Program-made: the position numbers and the translations under genes | The notes under the pieces: generated by a model | Told to the model about the DNA's origin: nothing | The model's database searches: none | The model's input: only the letters and a program-made list of their open reading frames with translations | Shown: positions 26,261-34,818 of the stretch, in pieces | Layout: each line of letters starts with the position of its first letter | Position numbering within the stretch: the first letter of the stretch is position 1 | DNA from: Candidatus Gastranaerophilales bacterium | GTDB lineage: Bacteria; Cyanobacteriota; Vampirovibrionia; Gastranaerophilales; Gastranaerophilaceae | Direction: 5' to 3' | Length of the DNA stretch: 56,993 nucleotides | Assembly: GCA_944325945.1 (NCBI GenBank) | Contig: CALVBW010000002.1 | Span: 1-56,993, forward strand

Positions 26261-27901
26261 ATGAAAGAGATTGTAATTACTGCACCGGTCAAAAAGCCTG
26301 AAGATATTGAGCTTTTCGGTAGTCAAACAAATTGTCGGGATTATTACGTTTATTACAAAAAATTTTTGGATAATAATTTCGAGTATGTAAAAGAGTTTGT
26401 TGACACTGCGAAAAGATGCAAATGTAATATATATATAAATTTTAAGCATGATATAACGGAAGAAAATTTGCCGGAGATTAAAAAAATGCTTAAATTTTTA
26501 AAAACAGCCGGAATTGACGGGATTTTTATAAATAGCTTTGCAATACTGGAAGCCATAAAAGTTTTTAAACTTCCGTTTAAAGTTATTGTTGATTCGTATT
26601 TTGATATACATAATCTTGCAGGAATTGATTTTATAAACAGTTTCCATAAAGTTGACGGCATAATTATTACGGAAGAAATTTATATGAAAAATATTGCAAA
26701 GATTAAAAAATATACAAAACTTCCGTTAGCGATAGATTCGGATAATCTTCCCTGGTGTGCGGAAGATATTAAAAGGACAAAGGCAATTGATAATGTTGTT
26801 ATAAAAGGTAAGTTCGCAAATTCCGAAGAAATTCTTGAAGGAATTCAGCTTGTTGAAAAAATTCTTGAAAAACCTAAATTGTTTAAAAATCAAAAGCTGC
26901 CGTTTAAGCATGTAAGAAAAAGTATTTATCAAACAAATCATTTTTCAGGAGAAATGATCTGTGCCGAAGGCAAGGATTTTAAATTCAGCAGGAATATTCA
27001 GAATTTTGAGTGGGATGTAAAAAGAACTAAGACTCCAAAAAATTTAACCTATGAAAATGATTATCGGTTGAATCTGCGTTTGTCAGCACTGGCACAGGTT
27101 AATGAGCTGGAAAAATATATTAAAAAAATCGGTACAAATCCGGTTTATTCAATTGAGTATGGAGAAATACTTTCAACGTGTGATCTCGTGAACAGCAGTT
27201 TTAGTGAACTCATTACAAAAGTAAGGAAATTTTGTTATAAAAAGGATATAAAGTTCCAGCTTTCCACACCTAAAATTCTTATAGAACGTGATTTTGACAG
27301 GGTTTATGAATATGTTAAGCAGCTGTTGCTGGCTGAACCTGCGCCTGATTCTTTAATAATTAATAATATAGGGTATTTCTGGGCATTTATAAATGATTCA
27401 GATATAAATCATATTCCGTTGGAAATCGGACAGGGCATAAATTTGTTAAATAGTCTTTCTATTAAATGTCTGAATAATCTTGCACCTATTGACACGATTG
27501 ATTTTACTTCCTTTAAAGATATGGAGAGTGCTGTAAAAACAATTAAAAAGATAAAAAATGACATTCCTAATCGTAAATATACTATTGCAGGGAATAAAAA
27601 AGTTCCGAGTATGGGGCTTTGTCCTTTGAACAATGATAGTGCCATAATTTCCAGATTGTCGTGTAAAGCGCCGTGTCATAAAGGCGGGTTCGCGTTAAAA
27701 GACCCGTCATTAAAAAAGGTTTTTCCGTTCACATGCGACGGCTTTTGCAGGATGCATATGTATGAAGATACTGTAATGCAGGATTTTTCCTGTATAAAAG
27801 AGCTTGCCGATGCAGGCGTAAATGAATTTGTTTTTGATTTCAGCGCTTTGGATGCAAGATATTTGCCGATTCTTTTAAATGAATATTTTCAAAATTTATA
27901 A
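26261..27901 (+). CDS. Peptidase U32-like protein
   Basis: 546 residues. The N-terminal half looks like the TIM-barrel-like U32 fold: DGIFINSFAILEAIKVF followed by PFKVIVDSYFDIHN and DGIIITEE resemble the repeated strand-helix units of YdcP/UbiU-type proteins. A cluster of Cys near the end (GLCPLN, LSCKAPCHKGG, FTCDGFCRMH) could bind an iron-sulfur cluster, as U32 members UbiU/V do. U32 proteins act in tRNA or rRNA hydroxylation, quinone synthesis or proteolysis, so the substrate is open. The classic U32 signature is not obvious to me, so the call is moderate. No ribosome-binding site. Confidence 0.55.
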   Translation: MKEIVITAPVKKPEDIELFGSQTNCRDYYVYYKKFLDNNFEYVKEFVDTAKRCKCNIYINFKHDITEENLPEIKKMLKFLKTAGIDGIFINSFAILEAIKVFKLPFKVIVDSYFDIHNLAGIDFINSFHKVDGIIITEEIYMKNIAKIKKYTKLPLAIDSDNLPWCAEDIKRTKAIDNVVIKGKFANSEEILEGIQLVEKILEKPKLFKNQKLPFKHVRKSIYQTNHFSGEMICAEGKDFKFSRNIQNFEWDVKRTKTPKNLTYENDYRLNLRLSALAQVNELEKYIKKIGTNPVYSIEYGEILSTCDLVNSSFSELITKVRKFCYKKDIKFQLSTPKILIERDFDRVYEYVKQLLLAEPAPDSLIINNIGYFWAFINDSDINHIPLEIGQGINLLNSLSIKCLNNLAPIDTIDFTSFKDMESAVKTIKKIKNDIPNRKYTIAGNKKVPSMGLCPLNNDSAIISRLSCKAPCHKGGFALKDPSLKKVFPFTCDGFCRMHMYEDTVMQDFSCIKELADAGVNEFVFDFSALDARYLPILLNEYFQNL

Positions 27902-27917
27902 TTTTGTTAATGTGTGC

Positions 27918-27947
27918 TTGATTATTAAACAGGTTTGTGATTATATA
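27918..27947 (+). promoter_or_regulatory. Promoter of rpsP
   Basis: TTGATT (27918-27923) and TATATA (27942-27947) with an 18-base spacer. It leaves a leader of about 95 bases that holds GC-richer text (27994-28016) but no structure I recognise. Confidence 0.5.
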
Positions 27948-28046
27948 AACTTGGAATGGGTGATTCCTCTTAACCTTATTCCTGGAATACAACAAGCGGC
28001 GGTTGCGTTCCGACCAGTGTTAAATCTAATAAGAAGGAATATTTAA

Positions 28047-28472
28047 ATGTTAAAAATCAGACTTAAAAGATTGGGTGCTAAGAAAAACCCTACATACAGA
28101 ATTATCGTTATTAATTCAACTACAAAACGTGAAGGTAAACCGATTCAGGAACTCGGTTACTATAATCCGAAAACTAAAGTTATGCAGTTAGACAAAGCAT
28201 CTGCTGAAAGCTGGATTAAAAAAGGTGCACAGCCTACTGAAACTGTTGCTTATTTAATCAAAAATTGTAATGCTGACGGCACTTTGAATTATAAGAAAAA
28301 AGAAACTGTTAAACTTTCTAAGAAAGCTCAGGCAAAAGCAGCTGCAGAAGCAGAGGCTAAGGCTCAGGCTGAAGCAGAAGCTAAGGCTGCTAAAGAAGCA
28401 GAAGAAGCTGCAGCCAATGAAGCTGCTGAAACTCCGGCAGAAGCAGCAGAAGAAACAACTGCTGAAGCGTAA
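28047..28472 (+). CDS. rpsP: 30S ribosomal protein S16 with Ala/Glu/Lys-rich tail
   Basis: Small-subunit protein that binds 16S rRNA and helps assembly. Residues 1-80 are canonical (MLKIRLKRLGAKKNPTYRI, GYYNPKT). The C-terminus continues for about 55 residues rich in Ala, Glu and Lys, probably a charged helix, making it 141 residues against about 80-90 normally. An AGAAGGA site precedes the ATG. A hairpin terminator follows, so rpsP stands apart from rimM and trmD, its usual partners. Confidence 0.96.
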   Translation: MLKIRLKRLGAKKNPTYRIIVINSTTKREGKPIQELGYYNPKTKVMQLDKASAESWIKKGAQPTETVAYLIKNCNADGTLNYKKKETVKLSKKAQAKAAAEAEAKAQAEAEAKAAKEAEEAAANEAAETPAEAAEETTAEA

Positions 28473-28484
28473 GTATAATTATTG

Positions 28485-28518
28485 TAAAAAAAGGCAGCCT
28501 TTATGGCTGTCTTTTTTT
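28485..28518. terminator. Terminator after rpsP
   Basis: AGGCAGCC (28492-28499) and GGCTGTCT (28505-28512, one G-T pair) enclose TTTAT, with an A-run before and a T-run after. Usable on both strands. Confidence 0.85.
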
Positions 28519-28849
28519 ATTTTGTAATTTTTTGAGTAATAGTTTTTATTACAGCTTTTGCATAGTCCATCATTGTGAAATCTTCGGATTTTTTTGGATT
28601 TTTGAAAATTTTGGACATATCTTGTGCAATAGCTGTTTGTTTTTCTGGCTTTAATTTGCCTGATTTGGTAAAAGTATCTTTTGGATACATATTTTTAATC
28701 ACATCTCTGGCAGTAATTTTTTCGGAAAGATTTAATTGTCCGGTCAAAACTTGTGCGGTTTTCTTTGATTCTTTCATTGCATAATTTAATGCGCGTGCCA
28801 TATCTCTTGCCGTAGCATCCGCAAGTTTAATTTCGCTTAGTTTAGCCAT
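28517..28849 (-). CDS. Small basic protein downstream of a response regulator
   Basis: 110 residues, Lys-rich and helical, with a strong AGGAGGT ribosome-binding site. No known motif, signal or membrane segment. It follows the response regulator gene by nine bases on the same strand and so is likely co-transcribed. It has no kinase or receiver features. Confidence 0.65.
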   Translation of the reverse strand: MAKLSEIKLADATARDMARALNYAMKESKKTAQVLTGQLNLSEKITARDVIKNMYPKDTFTKSGKLKPEKQTAIAQDMSKIFKNPKKSEDFTMMDYAKAVIKTITQKITK

Positions 28850-28858
28850 TTTACCTCC

Positions 28859-29554
28859 TTACAAAACTAATTTATAGCCGCCGCCGTAAATAGTTTCTAT
28901 GTACTTTTTACCATCTGAAATTTTGTCTAGTTTAGCTCTCAAATGTCTTATATGTACACGGATAGTTTCAATATCGTCATCAGGTGAATAGCCCCATATG
29001 TCTTTTAATAATTGAGCTGAAGAAACCATATTGCCATGGTTTTGGAATAGCAGATTAAAAATATCAAATTCAATCGGGGTTAATTTTGCTGTTTTGTCTT
29101 TAATTTTTACAGAATAATTTTCCGGAAGTAGTGTAATATCTCCGAGAGTCAATAATTCTCTTGTTGATGCAGACTGCGGAATTTGATGGCTGCGTTTTAA
29201 AAGCGCGCGAATTCTTACCTGCAATTCTTCCATCTCAAACGGTTTTACCAGATAATCATCAACTCCGATATTAAAGCCGTTTACTTTGTCATTGAGCTGA
29301 GAAAGCGCTGTCAGCATAATTATAGGAATATTTTTTGTCGAGTCATTTTTACGAATTCTTTGCGCTACCGTGAATCCGTCAACCTCCGGCATCATAACAT
29401 CAAGTATTACTACAGACGGCAATTCCTGCTTGCAAAGAGCAAATCCGGTTGTTCCGTCAAATGCCTGAATGACTTTGTATCCCGCAAGTTCCAGATTGAC
29501 TTTGATAAGTTCGTTTATTGCTAAATCGTCATCTACTACCAGAATTTTATTCAT
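28859..29554 (-). CDS. OmpR/PhoB-family response regulator
   Basis: Two-component transcription factor. The receiver domain (1-120) has acidic residues DDD at 8-10, phospho-acceptor Asp52 in VVILDVMMP, and the conserved Thr and Lys in MLTA and LVKPF. The C-terminal winged helix (about 130-230) ends GGGYKLVL. No sensor kinase is adjacent; the only kinase-like gene, at 54787, is 25 kb away and lacks its His. No Shine-Dalgarno; TAAAAT starts 12 bases before the ATG. Confidence 0.93.
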   Translation of the reverse strand: MNKILVVDDDLAINELIKVNLELAGYKVIQAFDGTTGFALCKQELPSVVILDVMMPEVDGFTVAQRIRKNDSTKNIPIIMLTALSQLNDKVNGFNIGVDDYLVKPFEMEELQVRIRALLKRSHQIPQSASTRELLTLGDITLLPENYSVKIKDKTAKLTPIEFDIFNLLFQNHGNMVSSAQLLKDIWGYSPDDDIETIRVHIRHLRAKLDKISDGKKYIETIYGGGYKLVL

Positions 29555-29560
29555 AAATTA

Positions 29561-29566
29561 ATTTTA
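29561..29566 (-). promoter_or_regulatory. -10-like box of the response regulator gene, leaderless layout
   Basis: TAAAAT on the minus strand begins 12 bases before the ATG. A TATAAA two bases further out, preceded by TGT, is an alternative. Confidence 0.45.
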
Positions 29567-29783
29567 TAACAAAAGTTAATTTTTTACTGTTATAAGGTTA
29601 ATAATTCTTAACAAAAATAGTACATCTGAACGGTACAATATTTGTGGATTTCGGGTATATTTTTTTGTATAAAAAAATAAAATTTCAAAAAAAAAGTGTA
29701 AAAATTACAAATTTAGGAATTTTTATTGTAATATGTTATAGCAAAGTTGTTAGTAAATATACATTTATAAGGAGGCACATGAA

Positions 29784-30239
29784 TTGGCAATAACTTCACC
29801 TTTTACAGCGTTCAACGAAAGCGGAATTGAAGAAATCCACTTAGGACAGCATGTTTTAGCAGAATTTTTTGAATGTGATCCGAACATTCTCAATAGTTTA
29901 GACAAAGTAGAAAAATATATGGTGGATGCCGCGCTTGAATGTGGTGCAACTATTGTCCAAAAATGTTTCCATATGTTCAACCCGTACGGAGTATCAGGTG
30001 TTGTAATTATATCAGAAAGCCATCTGGCTATTCATACCTGGCCGGAATTGGGTTATGCTGCAGTTGATTTGTTTACTTGCGGCGACAAATGTGATCCGAA
30101 AGTTTCTTATGAATTCTTGAAAAAAATGTTTAATTCCAAAAAAGCTACTTTTACGGAATTGAAAAGAGGAATTATTGACCGCGAAACAATGAAAGTTGCT
30201 GAAAAACCTTTTGAAATTATGCAGCAGATGGAAAATTAA
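29784..30239 (+). CDS. speD: S-adenosylmethionine decarboxylase proenzyme
   Basis: Makes decarboxylated SAM, the aminopropyl donor for spermidine. The proenzyme cleaves itself between Glu78 and Ser79 in SESHLAIHTWPE to give the pyruvoyl group; Cys99 in FTCGDKC is the catalytic acid. The start is TTG at 29784: GGAGG ends eight bases before it. An ATG at 29779 has only three bases of spacing and reads MNWQ then stop, overlapping the real gene. The N-terminus is about 15 residues longer than in T. maritima. speE is not in the window. Confidence 0.94.
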   Translation: MAITSPFTAFNESGIEEIHLGQHVLAEFFECDPNILNSLDKVEKYMVDAALECGATIVQKCFHMFNPYGVSGVVIISESHLAIHTWPELGYAAVDLFTCGDKCDPKVSYEFLKKMFNSKKATFTELKRGIIDRETMKVAEKPFEIMQQMEN

Positions 30240-30255
30240 GTTTTAAAAAATAATA

Positions 30256-30284
30256 AAAAGAGCCGGATTTAGTCCGGCTTTTTT
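30256..30284. terminator. Terminator after speD
   Basis: AGCCGGA (30261-30267) pairs with TCCGGCT (30273-30279) around TTTAG, followed by T6. Confidence 0.88.
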
Positions 30285-30359
30285 AATTTATGTAAAAATA
30301 ATTTAAACATACCATGACAAATTAAATATGTTATTCTATTATCAACATGCGGAGGTCGA

Positions 30360-30833
30360 ATGCTGGAAAACATTCTTGACAAAAAATCTAATTTTGACTT
30401 AACTTCAAAAAGTACGTTTTCAAATGAATCCGACATATTTACGTCGCGTTCTTATGCTGCACTTCTTGCACGTAACAGTATTCCGTATTTCCATAGAAAA
30501 CTTGCTGATAATTATGTGATTATTAAAAAAGTTTTTAAATTTCAAGCTGTTATGAGCAGAATTTCTAATGTAGAAAAGGCTTTGTTGAAAAAATATGACT
30601 TTAATACTCTTGAATTCACAACTATGAAACAGATGTATGAAGAATTGACATTATTACAAAAATGGTCTGTTGATCCGAAATTGAAAGATGATGCGGAAAA
30701 GTTATTGGAAATCAGGGTAAAAGAGTTGAAATTTTTGGATGCAAGCCGTTATGCAAGTATTTCTAATGAAATTTATAACGGATATATGGCACTTGAACAT
30801 TATCTTCAAGAAATTAGCCGTTTCCCGAATTAA
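30360..30833 (+). CDS. Uncharacterised helical protein
   Basis: 157 residues after a GGAGG site. By eye nearly all-helical and soluble, with many Lys, Glu and Leu, and no motif I recognise. It stands between the speD terminator and the prepilin locus; only 35 bases separate its stop from the prepilin ATG at 30869, and no clear promoter lies between, so the prepilin may be read through from this gene. Confidence 0.65.
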   Translation: MLENILDKKSNFDLTSKSTFSNESDIFTSRSYAALLARNSIPYFHRKLADNYVIIKKVFKFQAVMSRISNVEKALLKKYDFNTLEFTTMKQMYEELTLLQKWSVDPKLKDDAEKLLEIRVKELKFLDASRYASISNEIYNGYMALEHYLQEISRFPN

Positions 30834-30868
30834 TTTTTAAAATTTATCTGTAGAAAAGGAGAAAAATA

Positions 30869-30904
30869 ATGAAAAATAGAGAGTTTAAAAATATCGGGGG
30901 GGGG
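30869..30904 (+). other. Leader ORF start and G9 tract of the prepilin at 31180
   Basis: AAGGAG at 30856-30861 precedes ATG (30869) and MKNREFKNI, then nine G (30896-30904). In this frame the TAG is four codons further. With ten G the frame would be open for about 90 codons through the repeat to the pilin motif, with no stop. Confidence 0.8.
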
Positions 30905-31008
30905 CGACTCCTCTAGGCCAGCGTGCCGCTGGACCCGCCCAACAGGAAGTTGGAGAAAATTTAACTGTTCATGAAATTAACAAGGGTTCTGGCGATATAT
31001 GTTGGAAA

Positions 31009-31210
31009 AAGATACTAAGATACTATGGCACTAAGATACTAAGAAGGAACATTTATAACATAAATGTAGGTCGGCATTACTATGCCGACAGAAAACATAC
31101 CGTCGGGTTAGTAAACCCGACCTACAAGAAACTCAAGAGATTCTTCGCCGGAGCTCAGAATGACAAAAATACTTTCTTAGTGCCTTACTGTCTTAGTAAC
31201 TTAGTATCTT
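31009..31210 (+). repeat. Foldback repeat cassette, copy 5 (most complete)
   Basis: The left arm (31009-31044) and right arm (31176-31210) are inverted. The inner unit at 31066-31125 begins GTAGGTCGG and ends CCGACCTAC, and holds hairpins GTCGGCATTACTATGCCGAC and GTCGGGTTAGTAAACCCGAC. Then comes GAGATTCTTC...CTCAGAATGAC. All of it is open in the pilin frame. Confidence 0.85.
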
Positions 31211-31947
31211 CCCAAAAAGCCGCCTTCACCCTCGCTGAAGTCTTAATAACCCTCGGCATAATCGGTATTGTAGCTGCAATGACCATTCCGACGCTTGTTC
31301 AAAACTATAAAGAGCGCGTAACTGTAACTAAAGTGAAAAAAACTTACGCAGTATTGACAAACGCACTTCAATTAGCAATATTAGAAAACGGAACAGTTGA
31401 TACCTGGGGATTGTCAGGTATATATAAAGATGAAGAGGATAATGATCAGATTTCACAAGAAGGTTCAGCAAAGTTTGCTCAAATCTTTTCAAAATATCTG
31501 AGAAAGAGTAAAATTTGCGAAGGTAATATTGATTGTACCGGCGGGTACGAACATTTATTATTGAATGGTGATGAATATACGGTGAGGGCTGAGGGTTCAT
31601 CATCAATAATCTTACCTGACGGGACGGGAATATGGTTTACGCCATGGACGGATAATTGTCATGGTACAAATGCATGCGGTTCAATGACTATAAATTTGGA
31701 TTTGGATAAGAAAAGACATTACGGAGTAAATACATTTACTCTGTATGTATATAAAGACAGATTTGTGCCATGGGGCAGCAGTTCAATTTTATCAGATACA
31801 AACAATGCTTTTTCTAAGAAATGTATATATAACGGAGGCAATTTTGAAAACGGTCTGGCATGTACCGGCTGGGTGTTAGAAGTAGGTAATATGGATTATC
31901 TTCATTGTGACGGATTATCATGGGATGGTAAGCATTCTTGTGATTAA
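31180..31947 (+). CDS. Type IV prepilin-like protein (OFF by one G)
   Basis: Pilin-like precursor with QKAAFTLAEVLITLGIIG, Ala at -1 and Glu at +5, and a mature domain of about 230 residues. It ends NMDYLHCDGLSWDGKHSCD, nearly the same as the prepilin at 22679. The GTG at 31180 lies in the repeat arm without a ribosome-binding site. The frame is open upstream to the G9 tract, where the Shine-Dalgarno-linked ATG at 30869 is out of frame by one base. One extra G would give a precursor of about 360 residues with a leader of about 115. It converges with era. Confidence 0.8.
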   Translation: MPYCLSNLVSSQKAAFTLAEVLITLGIIGIVAAMTIPTLVQNYKERVTVTKVKKTYAVLTNALQLAILENGTVDTWGLSGIYKDEEDNDQISQEGSAKFAQIFSKYLRKSKICEGNIDCTGGYEHLLLNGDEYTVRAEGSSSIILPDGTGIWFTPWTDNCHGTNACGSMTINLDLDKKRHYGVNTFTLYVYKDRFVPWGSSSILSDTNNAFSKKCIYNGGNFENGLACTGWVLEVGNMDYLHCDGLSWDGKHSCD

Positions 31948-31960
31948 ATGTGAGGCAGGT

Positions 31961-32848
31961 TTACAATTGCTCATAACCTAAGCTTTTAAGCGCGGATTGT
32001 TTTTTACGCCAGTCCTTTTCTATTTTTACATTTAATTCAAGGTAAACTTTTTTTTCTGTAATTTGTTCAAGTTCAAGCCTTGCTTCCGTACCGATTTTTT
32101 TGAGCATGGATCCGCCTTTGCCAATTAAGATACCCTTTTGACTTTTTGTTTCGCAGAAAATTGAAGCGTAAATTTTATCTATAGTTTCTTGTTCAAAATA
32201 ATTCTCAACCTTGACGGCAACTGAATGCGGAATTTCATCTGATGTATTAAGAAGAATTTTTTCCCGTATTATTTCTTCTGCAACGTCACGCATGGTTTCT
32301 TCCGTTACAATATCTTCAGGGTAAAGCGGCTCTCCTTCGGGAAGTTTTTTGAAAATATTTTTTATCAATGTATCAATATTCCTTCCTGTTTTGGCGGAGA
32401 TTCTTACTATCGGAAGATTTTTTTCAAATAAAGTTTTATAACTGAGTAAATTTTCTTCAATTTTGGCAGGGTTTTTAATTTTATCAACTTTATTCATGAC
32501 TATAATTATTGGAATTTCTGTTTGCAAAAGATTTTGAGCAATCCATTTGTCACCTTTGCCGGCAGGTTCGGAACCGTCGACGAGAAACAGAATTAAATCG
32601 GCATCAGGAATTGAGATTTTAGCTTCATCAAGTAAAAATTCGCCGAGTTTATTTAATGGTTTATGTACACCGGGAGTGTCTGTAAACACAATCTGTCCTT
32701 CACCGGTTGTTAGTATCCCTTTAATTCTTTTTCTGGTAGTTTGTGCTTTGTTTGTTGTAATTACAATTTTTTGTCCCAAAATTTGGTTTAAAAGAGTTGA
32801 TTTCCCGACATTGGGACGACCTATTATACTTGTAAATCCGCTTTTCAT
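31961..32848 (-). CDS. era: GTPase Era
   Basis: Essential GTPase that binds 16S rRNA and matures the 30S subunit. 295 residues with G1 GRPNVGKST (10-18), G3 DTPG, G4 NKVD, and a C-terminal KH domain containing KGILIGKGGSMLKKIGTEAR. No Shine-Dalgarno; an extended -10 TGATATAAT places its hexamer 12 bases before the ATG. Transcribed toward the prepilin at 31180. Confidence 0.97.
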   Translation of the reverse strand: MKSGFTSIIGRPNVGKSTLLNQILGQKIVITTNKAQTTRKRIKGILTTGEGQIVFTDTPGVHKPLNKLGEFLLDEAKISIPDADLILFLVDGSEPAGKGDKWIAQNLLQTEIPIIIVMNKVDKIKNPAKIEENLLSYKTLFEKNLPIVRISAKTGRNIDTLIKNIFKKLPEGEPLYPEDIVTEETMRDVAEEIIREKILLNTSDEIPHSVAVKVENYFEQETIDKIYASIFCETKSQKGILIGKGGSMLKKIGTEARLELEQITEKKVYLELNVKIEKDWRKKQSALKSLGYEQL

Positions 32849-32854
32849 AAAAAA

Positions 32855-32863
32855 ATTATATCA
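32855..32863 (-). promoter_or_regulatory. Extended -10 of era, leaderless layout
   Basis: On the minus strand, TGATATAAT has its hexamer starting 12 bases before the era ATG at 32848. Only T separates it from the start. Confidence 0.6.
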
Positions 32864-32954
32864 TAAAAGGTATCAAATTATTAAGAAACTAGCAAATTTT
32901 TTTTCCCTGCGGTATTATATTGTTATAGGTGTAGTGTAACTTAACGGAAGCGTA

Positions 32955-34796
32955 ATGATAAATAAAAAAAATATACTGGCAATTGCGACATTAATCTGTT
33001 TGACATTTGTTCCTGCAGATGCTTCCAGTCTTGTTCAGATGGATATTAAAAAGACTTCTGATAATGCAGTTGATGTTACGTTTTATGCTACAGGCGTAAA
33101 CGGCAACCCTATTGTTACACGCAAATCTAATAATAAATACGTTGTGCTTATGCCGAATATAGCAAGCGGAAGCGTATCGACACCCGATTTGAGTTCCGTT
33201 AAAGATTTGATTTCTGACGTCAATGTGAAAAATGTTGATGATGGTATGAGCGGTTATACAAAAGTTACATTTATTACGACAAAACCTGTTAATATAAAAA
33301 CATATATGCAAAAGGCTGCACCTTTAACACAAGAAGAAAAAGAAGCAAAATCTCTTATTGCACAGGTAAAAACGCATCCTAAACAAACAGTTGCACCTGA
33401 AGCACCTAAAAAAGAAACTCCGGTAACAAAAGTTACTTCCAGTACCGGTGCACCTAAAATACAAGCTCCTGTTCAAAAGGTTTCCAAACCGGCACCTGAA
33501 AAAGTTGAGCCTATAGTTCAAGTAAAACAAACGGTTAAGGAGCTTCCTAAAAATAGTGTCCAAACAGAACCCGAGAAGCCTCTTTTATCCGAAACTTCCA
33601 AAACACAAGTGGAAAATAAGTTTGATATAAAAGAAGTCGAAAAAATTGAAAAGACTGTTCAATCCAAAATGCCTAAACAATCATCTAATGCAGGATGGAT
33701 GGTTGTTGTGTTACCTTTACTCGCTCTGTATTTGTTGTTCCGTATGATAAGAAATTCTGTTCAAAAGTCAAATGCACTTAAAGCGTCTTTTGCGGAAAAT
33801 CTTGCGGAAAAACCATATATTAAAGAAAATTATGACGATATTATAAATAACAGTGAATTAAACTGGCAGGAAAGATACCAAAAGTTTGTACAAGAATCAA
33901 ACGGTAACATTAAAAATCGTAAATATAATTTTATAAAAACAGATGATGCGTTAAATGAAATTGACAAAAAACGGCTTGAACTGGAAAACACTCTTTCAAA
34001 AACACCGGATATATATGAACATCATGAAATAGATATATCTGATGAACCAACCCCGGAAGTTCAGTCCGAAGATGATGTTATTCAAAAAGATTTTAGAGAA
34101 ATTAAATTAAAAGCTTTTGCAAAACCCGTTTCTTTACATACAACTCATAGGAACATGGCGAAGAAGGCTTTGCCGAAAATGCCGCGTATGAAAGAAGGGA
34201 AATTTGTAAAACTTGAAAACAATGCATTAAATGCAACTAAAAGAAGATTTAGTAACGCAAATTTAAATGTTTCCGATTTAATCAAAACAGGAAGCCAATA
34301 TATCCCTGAAGGTTCTCAGGATATTAATATGATAGAAAATGAGCAAAATTATATAATGTCATCTTTAGACGAATATTTTGCGCTTTTGGATAAAGAGCAG
34401 ACAAAAAATGTTACCAGACCGGACAATGATTTGTCAAAAAGGGTGGCAGCAAGTCTTGCTCAGGTAAAACCTTCAATGAAAATGCGAAAGACGCATTCAA
34501 ATGTCTCATCTAATCCTATTGAAAAGAAAAATGAGGATTATTTAAACGGTCTTATTGTTAAGTCCGGCTATAATATTGACGAAAACAGAGGTTTTTATCT
34601 TGTAAGCCTTGATGGGGTAACCGCACTTGTCGGACGGGTTAAGGAAGAAATTTTTGTACTCAAAAAATTTGATGAAAACGTTGATAGATTGCAGGTAAGA
34701 CTTGATAGTGAGAATGTCTATATGGTTAAAGCCGGTGACTTCAAGTCTTTAGTCGATGTCGATGAAGAAAAAATGGGCGTTTTAATTGAGCTTTAG
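32955..34796 (+). CDS. Membrane protein with AMIN-like N-terminal domain
   Basis: 613 residues. An N-terminal hydrophobic segment ending ADA looks like a signal peptide. Residues about 26-115 resemble the beta-rich AMIN domain found in PilQ and AmiC, which bind the envelope. A Pro/Lys-rich linker follows (about 135-235), then one membrane helix (about 247-263, WMVVVLPLLALYLLFRMI) and a long charged, probably cytoplasmic region. The last 80 residues look folded (GFYLVSLDGVTALVG). The AMIN call is from pattern only. A link to the pilus or envelope machinery is possible but unproven. Confidence 0.55.
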   Translation: MINKKNILAIATLICLTFVPADASSLVQMDIKKTSDNAVDVTFYATGVNGNPIVTRKSNNKYVVLMPNIASGSVSTPDLSSVKDLISDVNVKNVDDGMSGYTKVTFITTKPVNIKTYMQKAAPLTQEEKEAKSLIAQVKTHPKQTVAPEAPKKETPVTKVTSSTGAPKIQAPVQKVSKPAPEKVEPIVQVKQTVKELPKNSVQTEPEKPLLSETSKTQVENKFDIKEVEKIEKTVQSKMPKQSSNAGWMVVVLPLLALYLLFRMIRNSVQKSNALKASFAENLAEKPYIKENYDDIINNSELNWQERYQKFVQESNGNIKNRKYNFIKTDDALNEIDKKRLELENTLSKTPDIYEHHEIDISDEPTPEVQSEDDVIQKDFREIKLKAFAKPVSLHTTHRNMAKKALPKMPRMKEGKFVKLENNALNATKRRFSNANLNVSDLIKTGSQYIPEGSQDINMIENEQNYIMSSLDEYFALLDKEQTKNVTRPDNDLSKRVAASLAQVKPSMKMRKTHSNVSSNPIEKKNEDYLNGLIVKSGYNIDENRGFYLVSLDGVTALVGRVKEEIFVLKKFDENVDRLQVRLDSENVYMVKAGDFKSLVDVDEEKMGVLIEL

Positions 34797-34818
34797 AGAT
34801 TTTTTGGGGTTCATATAA

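Noticed and set aside
33324-33563. Cys/Phe-rich open frame opposite the gene at 32955
   Set aside because: It mirrors the Lys/Pro-rich linker on the other strand; not a plausible protein.
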